Below are positions 20,089-31,844 of a stretch of 64,000 bases of DNA, in pieces. Position 1 is the stretch's first letter; each line of letters starts with the position of its first letter. Where the stretch lies: assembly GCA_015350385.1 (NCBI GenBank), contig WNKI01000001.1, forward strand, positions 5,519,523 to 5,583,522, written 5' to 3'. Made by a program: the position numbers and the translations under genes. The notes beneath the pieces are model-generated. The model was not told where the DNA came from and searched no databases. It was given only the letters and a program-made list of their open reading frames with translations. Source of the stretch: Aculops lycopersici (Eukaryota > Arthropoda > Arachnida > Trombidiformes > Eriophyidae).

Positions 20089-21230
20089 CACTTCATTTGT
20101 TTGCAACGGCGACTCCCTGGTCGGTGGTTCAAAGTTAGCGAGTTAATCCACCGCCATCACCACCACCACTACTACTACTACTGGTCCATCGGAAGTGGAA
20201 TTGGAGCATACATTTTCATTAATTAATTATGATGCGCTTGCTGCGTCGGTTCCTCGACTAACTCTGATCCCTTTAAGTGAAGGAAGGAAGGAAGAGCAAA
20301 TCTCCACTTGCAGTTAGCATGGCAAGCCCCTGTAGGAGTTGGTCCACCGCACGAAGACACGCCCCCGAACCAGAGATTCATCTCGGCCACGCCCACCTTT
20401 AACCAAAGTCAAAAGGAGAACTGGGCCGTCGTCAATTTGTTTGAGTGGTTCGCCAACCACTAGCTGACTGCGTCAGCTTCTAGGGCTACACTATCGGTGG
20501 CCGCAAGGAAACGAGCGAGCGAGCAAGTGGTTGTCGCTAGGCGCTGGCCTCTGTGGGCGACGAGTCTCATTGGGAATGCATGCTCACGCGCGTGTTAATT
20601 TTTGCAAAATCCCAGCACGCGCCTACAAAAACAACACTCTCTTTATCACTGTAAAACATAGCTCTGGTTTTTAAGGAGACTCAACGGAGAGAGGGAAAGC
20701 AAAAAAATTGGCACTGTTATTGGTGGTTGTGCTTCGGCCACGACTTTTCCATGTTGTTGTGGGAAAGAGGCAAATGCAAACTGCTTGAAATGTCATTAGT
20801 AGCGGCGGGGAAAGAACTGATTTGCTACCACTACTACCACTAGTGGTGTCGCTAGGATCAAAGTGACCGCCAATGCAGTCACTTTGGTCACCGTCGCCGA
20901 GGCCACTGGTGCAGCTGATGTTTTGATAATGATTATTTCGTGTATCTCCTCTCTCGCTCTCTATGAATGTACTAGCAGCGGTAGTGAGTGTAGCAAAAGA
21001 GTCTATCAAATGGGGCACCCACTGGTCAATGCAAGTCGAGGCGCAGAGACGCACAATTAAAATGACACAAAACACGATCATGCTGTGCCCAGTGCCAATT
21101 CGAATTTGAATGGTCAGAGTCTAATTTTGTGGGCATTGGTTTCTGCGAGCAACGTCGGCGACTAGGGCAACTTCGTAACTTTACGTAACTCCAATGTTAC
21201 ATTAGTGGGAACATTCCAGTCGCTAGTGAT

Positions 21231-21302
21231 AGTAGTAGTAGTAGTAGTAGTAGTAGTAGCAGTAGTAGTAGTAGTAGCAGTAGTAAAAGCAACAGTAGTA
21301 GT
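21231..21302. repeat. AGT trinucleotide microsatellite, interrupted
   Basis: Repeated AGT units with AGC and AAAGCAAC interruptions. In any frame this gives only homopolymer-like peptide. Confidence 0.85.
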
Positions 21303-21929
21303 GGTTACAGTCCAGTCCATCCATCTGAATCGAATGGCAATTTGCAAGTGAGCAGTGAGCTTTGCCTCCTCCCTTTCTCGCTATGTGTCTGGTTGTGCTG
21401 CAAACCGTTGCAATTATGTACCATGAATGGTTTTGGCATGAAGTTTGTGGTGGTGGTGGTCTGGCCTAGTGTATCAGCTGTCTATATGTTGGTCTGATCC
21501 GCGTGTTTGTTCTATTTGTCTGTCCAACTCTCTGCTTGTTGGACTGACTAACCGAGGCCAATTTGATGCATATAAATTGAGTTGCTCGCTTCCGTGTCTC
21601 GCAGTCTGGCGATGTTGCTATTATTATTGCCACTGCTACGACATGCCATTAGGTTCATGTACAAATTCGACGTTGCTGTTGTTGTTTTTGCTGCTAAAAG
21701 TTTACAATTTGATGATGGAATCCAAATGCAACTCGATACAATTTGTCTAATGAATTTGAGGGCCTTTTGAGAGCTCTGTTTTGTCTGGACTTTTGGCGCC
21801 TCAAGAAGATTTAGAAAGCGATTCCATGAGAATCCAGTGAGCAAACGAGTGATTAAGACTTGACCCAACAGGATTTAGTCTTTAACAAGATTTAGCGTGA
21901 GAGCAAATCAATCCAAACGGGAAGGAGAA

Positions 21930-21951
21930 AGAGAGAGAGAGAGAGAGAGAG
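21930..21951. repeat. GA dinucleotide microsatellite
   Basis: About 11 uninterrupted GA units. Confidence 0.85.
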
Positions 21952-22128
21952 CCTCTGACAAAGTGGTTAGCTTGAGGAGAGTTACTAATCTATCCAAATC
22001 TAGTCGAGGTCCATTCAATTGCTTTCCTCGAGGCGTCAGTTTTCCACTTTGGCGAGTCACTCAACTAGCAAAATCTAAACCCTCAACTGGCTCGACAATC
22101 GCAAGTCAACTTGGCCCATCTGTCTGTC

Positions 22129-22168
22129 TATCTATTTGACTGTCTATTTGCCAAGACAAATAGATAGT
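22129..22168. repeat. Inverted repeat, 11-bp arms
   Basis: CTATCTATTTG and CAAATAGATAG, 18 nt apart. Confidence 0.6.
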
Positions 22169-22602
22169 GGCAGCTGCGAAGCCAGTGAGCAAGTGAACAA
22201 CTTTAACTAGAGTTGCTCACTGCCTTTGCCGAGAAACACAATCGGCCCACAATTACAACTTGTCTCGCCGATCGTTTGAGAGGCAAGCGTCGCCGTGGTC
22301 GTCCATTAAGACACTTGCTCCTTTACAGCCTTCGCTGTAGTGTTTAGCAAATCGATAGACAGAGTAACGCGTACTCTTTAGTTCACCAACTGAAACTGGC
22401 CACATAACTTTGACTGGTTTCATTTCAATTTGGACTCGGATTCATAACTCACCAAACCAACGTGCGATTCGAGCTAGCAAAAACCTAGAAGTGCAAGCAA
22501 ACTCTAGGGGACTTAGCGATTTGAGCACTAAAGTATAGCCACAAGCACGTTGCCTTGATCCCCAGGATATCCCCTTAGTTTCCATGGCACAACGCACAGC
22601 TT

Positions 22603-22652
22603 CGATCGATCGATCGATCTATCGGTGGGTCGGTTGGTCGGTTGGTCTGTTA
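22603..22652. repeat. GATC then GGTC/GGTT short tandem repeats
   Basis: Four GATC units are followed by repeats of GGTCGGTT. Confidence 0.6.
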
Positions 22653-24105
22653 GTCGACGGGGAGAGTTGGAGTAAAACACTAGCATTGTGAGGTAACGAT
22701 TTGTTATACTTTTTCTCTCATTCTCTCTCTGTCTCTCCCTCACTTCCCCAATAGCTGGCTGGCTTTAGTCGCTTGGCCTGGGAGGTGATTCTCTCGCTAG
22801 GAACCAAACGACCAAAACCAATGGAACACAAGCACCGTGAGGGAGAGACAGAAAAACTCTGCTCCTCAGAGTGGACGCACTTAATTATACTCATGAACAT
22901 CTAACATCCCCTTGAACAAGTTGAGTTGGCCGCAACCGCCAACACCAACACCACCACCACCAGTAGAACCAATTATTAATCAGCCACCGACTTCCGCTAA
23001 GCGCGCCTCTCTCGCATGTTCTCGTTATTCCGACTTCCGCTTGGAGGGCAGCACCACGATCTCGACGTCGTCGGAGTCATCGTCGCCGCAGCGGCGCTGA
23101 AATATTGGCGAACCAATGGTCAAACTTTAGCCCCAAGGTGCAAGTGCGACTACTCGAGTCCCTGAAGGCAGTTGCCATAGCTAACAGTCAAGCTCGTAAA
23201 TCATTTATTCAATTCTTTCTAGCTTGCCAAGCTAAGAAGAGTGGGCTAGAGAGAGGGAGACAGACGCGAGAGTTACGTTTGTTGCGGAGGAGCAGGTGGA
23301 CGTGATCTAGATCAGACTTATTGATACAATTTTGTGTTCGTGAATTGCAAAGCTCGAGGCGCCGATTCCTCCATACATCGTGCAGAGACTTCAACATTTC
23401 ACCTTAGTGGGCCACCACATCCACTACCTCCATGTTCACCACGAACCGAAGCTGCCAATTAGTGGCAGCTGCAAGGTAAAATTTAACTGTGAATTCGCAA
23501 ATCAGATTACTATCATCATCATTGATCGTCTTTTACTCGCCCCCTCTCTCTACTGCCCAATTTTATTGCGCCTAGACTTCGTCCAATTCGATTGGATGAA
23601 AATGGCAATAATTCAAATGGCAATAAAATGCAAGAAGCATCACCTCAACTGATTTTATTCCATCCCTCTTTTTCCCTACCTTCTTGTCGCCTTCAATGAG
23701 CCGTCGACCAGGCAATCGAAGTTTTGCCAGCCAAATTCGGATAGCAACTTTATATCAAAGTCTCTCCTCAATTTTGGAAGTTTTGTACCCGACGTGACGT
23801 CACCATCACCTGCTTGTGACCGACTCGCTGAGCTTTGCGGCGCTGGTTGAGCAAGACCACCAATGCCGCTACCACAGCACTGCCACTTCCGGTTCGGCTC
23901 GCAACTCGCAAAGGAGGGCAGAGGGATGCGCTCGTAACAGATGCAAATAAGAGCCAGCCATTCGACCACCACTACTGCTATTTGTGACGAATGGATTCTC
24001 TCCATCGCTGTGTTTCTCCATCTATTTTGATACATAAATTCCAACATAGACACAAACTATCCGATGTACAGGAAGTGCACCAGCGACTTTCCCTCGAGAT
24101 TTCCC

Positions 24106-24132
24106 TCTCCTCCTCGTTGGTCGAGGAGGAGA
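24106..24132. repeat. Perfect inverted repeat, 11-bp arms, 5-nt loop
   Basis: TCTCCTCCTCG, then TTGGT, then CGAGGAGGAGA. Confidence 0.7.
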
Positions 24133-24714
24133 AACTGGTGCTTCTAGACTAGACTTTTGTTTAGAAAACTCGTGAGCTTATTAGCTTGCTCTCGGTCTAT
24201 TGCTCGCTTGCGTCTCACTCTCTTTACTTTTTTGGAGCTAAGCATTAGGCACTTTTCAAGGCGGCGCCGAAAGGTATCCGCGCAAAGCCGCTCCCGCGCC
24301 TCCCACTCTCAATTCACCGGAGGGTTTTGAAGTGTTGGTTCGTTCGTTGATTCACCCAGTGCGCCTAGCGAATTGGCCAAAGTTTCCAGCTGCCACCGCC
24401 GTTACCTTTCAATTGTTTGTTTTTGTATTGTTTCTCTCAATGGGCTTGGGGTTCCGTGGACTCGGCGTCAGTTGAGCAGTCGAAGGCGTGGAGTAGAGGT
24501 AACCCAGCGACAATGGCGAAGGCAACAAACGATCGCGAAGTGAGTTTACCTTTTCTCTTGCCTGGCCTGCAACTGACTGGAGCGAGTCGGTGCTGAATTG
24601 CCTTTACTTCCGAGCTCCAGGTTCCCAGATACGCGTTTTAGTTTTGGGTTCAGTTTGAGCGCGAGAAGCAATAATAACAATAATTTACTCGCCAATCCAA
24701 GTGGCAGAGACCCA

Positions 24715-24737
24715 CTGCTGCTGCTGCTGCTGCTGCT
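24715..24737. repeat. CTG trinucleotide repeat
   Basis: Nearly eight CTG units outside any supported gene. Confidence 0.8.
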
Positions 24738-24981
24738 CATCTCACCTGCAATGTCATGTCACTCCCCTTTCCTCAAGTCGCCGCCAGGGTAAACTCAAAG
24801 TTTGTGTTGCTGACTACGTTTCCGTTGCTATTTCGTAATAATGATAATAATAACGCCAAACTCTCGCTTTAGTCCCAGCGGCAAACCACTGAATAAAATC
24901 AAAGCAAACCAAAGCCAACCCTCTAGCCCAAGTATCTCACTTTCTATATGTACAATTGTAACCTTTATTACTATTGCAGCC

Positions 24982-25016
24982 AGCCAGTCAGCGAGCTAGT
25001 CATCTAGTGACTGGCT
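24982..25016. repeat. Inverted repeat, 9-bp arms
   Basis: AGCCAGTCA and TGACTGGCT, 17 nt apart. Confidence 0.5.
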
Positions 25017-25954
25017 GACTTTGCTATAGTCTCGTGCGGCCTCTATTACTACCTCGAACTAACTAGGACTTGCAGTGGGCAAACGCTGCAACAACTGGCA
25101 ACTTTTATTGTTCCATCTCGCCAACTGCACCGTTAAAGTCGGTGGTTGTTTCCCTCTCTCTCTTGGTTCGCCGATCGTTTGAAAGGTAGAGCAGCAGCAG
25201 TGGCAGCCACTGCCTCCAGTCGCCTCATTAGCTTGCGCTAAACTTGCGTTAGCTTGACGAGGTGGGTTTTTTTACTGGCTCTAGTTCCGGCACTAAACTT
25301 GCATCTAACCAGAGAGAACAAGAATTCAGCAAGCTAGTTGCTGGGGGTGGAGGAGGAGCAGCAGCAGCAGCACCAGCAAAAGAGGAAAAACAACAGCAGC
25401 CTCTGTGGCCGCAGGTATGCAAATTTCTTGCTTAGGGAGGCAAAATTCAGCTTGTCTCCTCGCGTTCACATTGCGATGCGACGCGACCACCACGACCTCG
25501 CACCGGAAGTTGAGAGCAGCTCGCTCAAGTGGGCGACTCTCTGCCTCTGGCTCGTTGTTGTCGTAAGCGTTGCGGTGGCCGTCAGTTATTATGTGCATCT
25601 AGTTGCAGGCCAACAAACAGTTGGTTTCTACAAATTGAGTGCTGCACCTGTCTCCCTTTTAGTCCCAGTTACTTGCAGGCTCCCAACAAGGTGAGGGAAA
25701 AGGCGACATGGAAAGACCCGCTGCGCGCCTGCGCCAAGTTGCGCCATCCGACAAATGAGCAAGATGATGTGAGTTACGTAATAGCGAATCGGAAGGCGCG
25801 TGTTGCCCCACCAAATCGGACGCCAGAACCACGCGCGTTGAGAATCACTTGAGGCTCGTTGGTTGAAGTGAGCACATGAGAGGCGCCAGTGGCAAGGAGA
25901 CGAGAATTAGTTTGGAAACAGTTTGGTGGTTTCGGTCGGTGGTTGTGGCGATTG

Positions 25955-26003
<49 letters not shown>

Positions 26004-26025
26004 CGACGACGACGACGACGACGAG
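25955..26025. repeat. AAC microsatellite passing into GAC
   Basis: About 16 AAC units (25955-26004) followed directly by about 7 GAC units (to 26025). Confidence 0.85.
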
Positions 26026-27287
26026 ATTGTAGATGGATAGGGTGAGGCTTCTCGTTTGCTAGCGAGCCGATGATTATGAGCATCCAAGAAAAATAGACGA
26101 GAGAGTCAAGAAGACAAGCAATTTTTTGGCCAACTCGCTCGCCAATCTAAACCATTGAAGTCTTGAACCGAAGGAAGAATAGGGATAAAGAGAAGGAGAA
26201 ATAGAAGCAGAAGAAGTTGAAGTTCAGGGGGAAAGAGCAAGGAGGCAAGCAAAAATAGAGAGCTAGAGAGACAAGTGACAACCGCAGGCAGACGAGCACA
26301 AGGGAGAGCGAGACAGGAAGTTGAGTTTAGTTGGCTCGAACAGTGGGAGAGTTTTTCAAGTTGAGGGAAACTAGAGAGAGAGGGAAATCCAAGCGGCAGC
26401 AGCTTAGGTGGCGGCCACCACGAAGCGAAAGGCGGAAGTTGCGCATTTGCGGCAACCATTGGCGGCGACCAGATACGTGATTTAGGTTTGATTTCTGCGC
26501 GCCTCTGCCCTCTTCTCTTTGGAGGACCCACCACTCGAGAACAGTTAAAATTACGCAACAACCCCTGCCAGCAGACGAGGATTGAAATTCGAAGTGTTGC
26601 TCTGCTTGTTGGTTTGTAGTCGGCTGCTTGTTGGTTGCTGGCTCTGGTGTTGTGTTGCGTTGTCCACGTCGAGAGAAGTGAGCATCACCAGATGCCAGCT
26701 GACTGTAGAAGAACGAGCGCCTGACGGGGATCGAGAGGGAGAAAGACCACGACATTTGGAGAGGAATTTGAGCATACAGCTCACGTATTTAGAGTTCAGG
26801 GGGCAAGATTTTCCGCCTAGAGAAGAGAGGCGATCAAACTTTGCGAATGCGCATGGCTGCCGTCATCGTCGTGGTCGTGGGAGTTTTCAAGAGAAAGGAA
26901 CGGGAAAAGTATAACTGCAACTCAAACTTTAAAAGCGCATACTCTTTTCACACTGAAGAAGCAAGACCCTAAACTTTTGCATTGTTTACATTAGTCAAAT
27001 GAACTCTCACAATTTAGCTTAGTTTTGTTGTCTCAACTTATAACTAACTCACACGAACTCAAGTGAAGCAGAAAGGATAACAAAGAGCAAAAAATCATTA
27101 GCCCTCTCATTGTTCAGCTGTGGCTCTTCTCTCTGGGTAGTGCGTTTTTCTTTTCGATTGAGTTACGAGATAATCAAGTTATAATTACTACTTCTGCTGA
27201 GCAAGAAAGAAAAAGGCAAAGAGAAAGAGAAACCAAAGGCTCAAGTGGCGTTGCATAGAGAAGTCCAGCGAGCATTGGAACGACGAG

Positions 27288-27296
27288 ACCGGAAGT
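27288..27296 (+). promoter_or_regulatory. ETS-type site ACCGGAAGT near cassette 1 start
   Basis: An exact consensus for ETS/GABP factors, 82 bp upstream of the cassette 1 ATG. Six further exact copies lie in the gene-poor parts of the window. Binding is inferred from the motif alone. Confidence 0.35.
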
Positions 27297-27377
27297 AGCG
27301 AGAACCCTCGTGGCTTCACCAGCCGATTGCTCCCCTTTGTGCGTGTTAAGTTGGTGGCCATAAATTATAACTATAAA

Positions 27378-29103
27378 ATGACCTCGACATCAAGTGGTCG
27401 GCGTCGACGTGTTTGTTGCCAATGTGCCTCGCAACACTCAAACCAAAACCCAAACCGAAAGCCCAACTCAAGCTCAAGTGCCTCAAGTGGAGTTTTCGCC
27501 AAAACGCCTACGACTGCCACGATTGTCGCCATCTCAATCATAATTTGTCTCCACATTTCAGCAAATTTCATTGAAGCAAACGTCGCCACTTTAACAGCGA
27601 GTAGCAAGCTCGCGGAAACCCGATACTTAACACAGGAAGAAGCGGCCATAGAAGATTTACCTGAAGCCTTGAGTCTCGTGGCGAGCGGCGCAAGCCAGAA
27701 TCTTAATCGTGAGGCCGGCGAAAAGCCAAAACTCATCCCGTTGGTGGCCGCCGATTCGGGCTATAGTGAAAATTCGAGCGTCAACATTTTGTGCACCGTC
27801 AGCCAGGGCCACCACGAGTCGCTAACATTTGACTGGTTCAAAGATGGCCGTTTGTTGGCCGCCGATGGTTCCCCTAGTGGCGCCTCTGGTGATGGTGGTG
27901 CGGACGAGCTCGGCGACGGCGAGCTAGCAACCAGTTTGCTAGCGGGCGAGCCAACGGCAACATCAGGAGCCGCTGGCCGCCAGGAGGAAAAGATTGATGA
28001 TGTTTTTGTTGACCATTTGAATAGTGGTAGTGGCAACAATAATAACAATGGCAATAGAAATCATCATCATCATCCAGTTAAACCCAAAATTGAAAAGCAC
28101 TCCGATCATTCGTTGCTCAGGATTGCGCGCGTCCACTTTAGCCACTCGGGCCGCTACACTTGTTCGGCCAAGAACAATTTTGGCTCCGACTCGTCGAGTG
28201 TTAACTTGATAGTGAATGGTAAGTTGGTTTGATGAATGAATGAATGGATGAATGAATTTTGTAATCTACGGACATGGAGCGAAGACAAGACATTTAGCTG
28301 ATACTTTGGCGCGTGGCGCTAATTACTATTCCATAAAGAAAACTTTCACAACACTAACCACCTGTTTTCCATGCCACAATCTCTGAATCAACCAACAGTC
28401 AAACTTCAATGGCTACACGAGCCGCCCAAAGAATTGGTTGTTTCCGTTGGCCAGGAGATTAAAATTGACTGCTTGGCTTTTGGCGAGCCAAAACCAAGTA
28501 TGAAATGGGAGAAACTCGGAGAGCCAACGAGTTTTGCCTCCATCTCGAGCAACAGAGTTCCGGTTGGCGGTCACAGCAGGCGATCGCAGCACGCGGACGG
28601 CATATTAATGTCGAATGGGATTGGCGCCACAGCAACAACTCAATCTGGACCCGGTCTTAACGGCATTGGCAACAACAACCAATTAGCTCAATTAATTTCG
28701 AGCAGTAAGTACAACAACACGAGATTAGAATTGGAGCTAGAGCATGAGAGAGGAACATGACAGGCGAAACGCAGTAGCATGTAATGTGAAAATTAATCTC
28801 AATTTCGCAACCATCGCTTTTGGGCGCCGCACGCCCGGCGCCACTCACATAACACCACCGACTCAGACACAAATGGATACTCTGCTAGCGGGCTACTGGG
28901 CCAACGATATCCAACAAGCGGCAACGGCAATAATAATAATAATAATAATAATATCAATAGTGGTAATAATAATTTGCTTGTTAGCTCGGCCAGGTTCCTC
29001 ACGATTCAGCGAGCCCGCGAAACGGACTCGGGTTTGTACGAGTGTACGGCAAGTAATTTGCGCGACTCGGACCTGAGGAAAGTGGTTAGCATTCAAGTGC
29101 GAG
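27378..29103 (+). CDS. Dscam-like two-Ig 5' cassette 1 (three exons)
   Basis: Exons by splice signals: 27378-28218, 28399-28704, 28867-29103, joined by GTAAGT donors and CAG acceptors, all phase 1, giving 461 residues. ATG 27378 was chosen; the open frame from 27327 begins with TTG. Residues about 45-65 are a hydrophobic signal/anchor after a basic N terminus. Ig1 (about 117-280) has Cys in VNILCTVS, Trp in FDWFKDGR, and SGRYTCSAKN. A Gly/Ala/Asp- and Asn/His-rich insert of about 80 residues lies inside it. Ig2 (exons 2-3) has IDCLAFGEPKPSMKW and DSGLYECTASN, also with an Asn-rich insert. The domains resemble Dscam Ig7 and Ig8, the pair used in chelicerate short Dscams (sDscam-beta). Exon 3 ends VRG with a GTAAGT donor, and no constant exons follow, so this is read as a variable 5' cassette with its own promoter. 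Another Ig-superfamily gene is possible. Confidence 0.7.
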
Positions 29104-31844
29104 GTAAGTAGCGGTGGACTTTGGTTGCTTGACTTGGTGGCTGCTTCAAATTCGAAGATCGAAGCCAGCGATCAGTAAGTTAGTCAGTCGGCCAGCTAGT
29201 CAGCCAGTGAGTTTCGGGTTAAGTTTCGGTTGGTCGGCCAGTTGGTAGATCGGTCGTCGGTCATTTCGGTTCGCCGACTTTCACTAGTTCCCCCATCAAG
29301 TTGCAGGTTGGTTACCTCTGCGCTTAAGATGCAGCTCTGTCTCTATTTCGCCCGCTGCTCACTCTCCACCTCTCGTTGTATACGCGTGCAGCTCTCACTC
29401 ACCAAACGATAACAACCACGATGCCGTCGAGCAAGCAGTTAAACCGGAAGTTGGACGCCAGGTAAGTAGAAGTGGAAGTGACAAGCACGTCGCTAGCCAT
29501 CACAATCACTGCAAGAGGTAGCGGCGTCGTGTTCGTCACAACATCATCGTTGCAAGCAATGAAAGTGGCGGAAGTGGCAGAGGCCGAAAAGAGTGGCCAT
29601 TTAAGCGATCAACTCGCGCTAGCGAGGGAGAGAGAGAGGGAGTCGAGCTAACGGCACTAGCAACAAGGACAACGACTTCCTCGTCGACGATAACAACGTG
29701 AGCAGCGTAGTTGTCGACAGCGGCAGTTGTGGCATTGGCAGCACGCGCCTTTATTGTCCGGCGCCCATTTGATGTCGTCGTTGGGCTACTCTCATTTTGG
29801 TCCAACCGGAAGTGGGACAAAACGAAACTAACAACATCGTGGCAAAAGAGAAGAAAGCGAATGATGAAATTATCTTCATCAAAATGGTTGTTCAGTCACG
29901 AGAGAAAAAACTGATTGGCTCCCGAGGAGACGAGAAGCAGGTGAGATACTCAAAATGGTCGATGGCGGCCACCTTGCACACCAATAGGATTCATTCGCAG
30001 CTGTGATACTTTGCCTTGTCATGAATAAACTATCCTCTGAACGTTGAAATTTAACTAAATCTCACAACTATGTATTTTATTTGCTCGTTATTCTCAACAC
30101 ATCAAGACAGACGACAAGAAACTACTAGTTTATTGTATGTATTAGCAACATAAAGCGAAATAGGGAGTAACTAAATCCTCGTCCTAGGCAAACGAGATAA
30201 AGTGTCTTGTCGTCGTCGTCGTGTTCGCCTTCGACGCGTTGATTGATTTGCTTCTGGGCCCTCGCTACAACAATGAGCAGTCGCCAAGAGAACCGACGCC
30301 AGAGTAACACTATCTTTTTGTCACTCAACTTGAGCTCCCTATCCCCTCGTCGGAGACATGAGGAGGAAGTTGCTAGTTTGCTCAACACTCTTTAACTGAA
30401 CTTGAAGACAAGAAAAAGAGCAGCGCACGAGAAGGCAATGATATTGATGGTCCATCTCAGACTGGCGAAAGTAGGCGCCTCGCTGACGTCCCCTCGCCAA
30501 CCAGTTACCCAGTTAGTTACTCGAGGACTCGTCTCTTGAGTGGCGTCAGCAAACTCGACACGCCTCTCATCGTTGGATCATCGTCTTCGTAGTCGCCGTC
30601 GCCGTCGTTTTCGTCGTTGTCGTCTCAGATTCGCATCGCTGGGCTCCGTTTGAGCACAAAATAGAACAAGTGGTTGTCTACAACGAGCTAGTGGTGGTAG
30701 CAGCATCCTTTACACTAACATTGCATCGCATCTTGGACGACACCGGTGATCTTATCTCATCTCGTTCATCCCGGTTTCTTTGGCAGCCCAACCACCGGCG
30801 CCCAAGCCTCACGCCGGATGCACCAACCAAAGCGGAAGCCTCGCCGCTTTCCACGCAGGCGGAAACCGACCACCACGTTACAAGGTGCAGGTGAGACCAA
30901 CGCCGCAAACAGACACACTTCTCAGCCTTCTCCTGGCTCATTTTGTATGTAGATTCTAACTCTTGTTCTACTGAACAAGAGTTAGAATGAACAAGGTAAG
31001 GGAGGAGAAGAAGAGAAAACTCCAATAATAATAAACTTTCCTGCTCAGCTACATCGTCTACTAAAAGTTAGCTTATATTACACAAACCCCCCCTTCTGAC
31101 CGCTGCGTTGGCTTATATTAAAAGTGGCAGCTTTTTCGCCACTACACAAAGGCAACAGCTTACAGGCGACATCTTCATTCATTATGACCCATTCAGCCGA
31201 TTGGCCCAACGCTACTGGTTTAGTGATGGTAGTGGTTGTTATTGTTATCGCTACTGCTACTACTGATGCTATTGCTACTGTTGCTACTGAATAAGCTAAG
31301 TACCTGAGTGTAGGTTGGCGACACACAAACCTTTCGCGAAACTATCAAGAGAAGAAAGTGAGCATCCATTACCAACTCTCTCCCTCTCTTTTCGGGCGCC
31401 ATACCAGGGAGTAGGACGAGTAATCGATCGCAAAGGTTGCGGTGAGCGTCGTACATCGATCTTCTTCTTCTTTGGCCAGGTGAAGAGGTTGGCTAGTCGG
31501 CGTTTCTATGTTCTGCGTTGACTTGAATAAAAGTAGCGGAACAAGTCGCTAGGTTGCGCAACATCCGCTTGCCCAATACCAACACCGCCCTCTATGTTCT
31601 GGGCCTCAAACTCAGGAGATCAGCTGATGTGTTGGAAAGCGAACATTCTAATCTCCATTTCCGATAAAAAAAAACCGACGCCACACTTCCGCAAGTAATA
31701 AATTTTGGACCACTACAGCCACTTAGCCTAGAATATTTCCATTTAGGATTAAAAACACCACCAAAGATTAAATAGGTACTTTAAGGTTCCTATCGCATTG
31801 CATATATTTCTAAAGAAGAAAATATCACAACTTTGCGCCTAGCG
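29104..31844. other. Interval between the two Ig cassettes
   Basis: No gene recognised. Without splicing, cassette 1 would end at a TAG at 29109-29111. Exact ACCGGAAGT sites lie at 29443-29451 and 29805-29813. An ATG-started 41-base open stretch at 29421-29461 ends in a strong GTAAGT donor. A stretch flanked by TTTCTTTGGCAG and GTGAGA (30787-30890, 104 nt) is open, Pro/Ala/Gly-rich and phase-compatible with a cassette donor, but has no known domain. A 16-bp perfect hairpin is at 30953-30988. Possible AATAAA signals are near 30023 and 31029. Confidence 0.4.
30953..30988. repeat. Perfect hairpin, 16-bp stem, 4-nt loop
   Basis: ATTCTAACTCTTGTTC, loop TACT, then GAACAAGAGTTAGAAT. This is the longest perfect stem I found in the window. 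It sits between the two Ig cassettes, about 850 bp before cassette 2. Confidence 0.85.

Larger units (their letters stand above)
18348..27377. other. 9-kb gene-poor region upstream of cassette 1
   Basis: No gene with a recognisable domain. ORFs here are short, overlap in several frames and translate simple repeats. The sequence is rich in short tandem words (GCCAGTCA, GGTC/GGTT, GTT), microsatellites, perfect hairpins (20051-20088, 22129-22168, 24106-24132, 24982-25016), and exact ACCGGAAGT sites (23885-23893 as reverse complement, 25502-25510, 27288-27296). It could be a large 5' regulatory region or long first intron of the Dscam-like locus. Confidence 0.5.

Noticed and set aside
23105..23305. 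66-codon ORF with many Lys/Arg
   Set aside because: No similarity seen, and its neighbours in other frames are equally open.
27327..27377. Extended start of cassette 1
   Set aside because: The codon at 27327 is TTG. The first ATG in frame is 27378 and has a better context.
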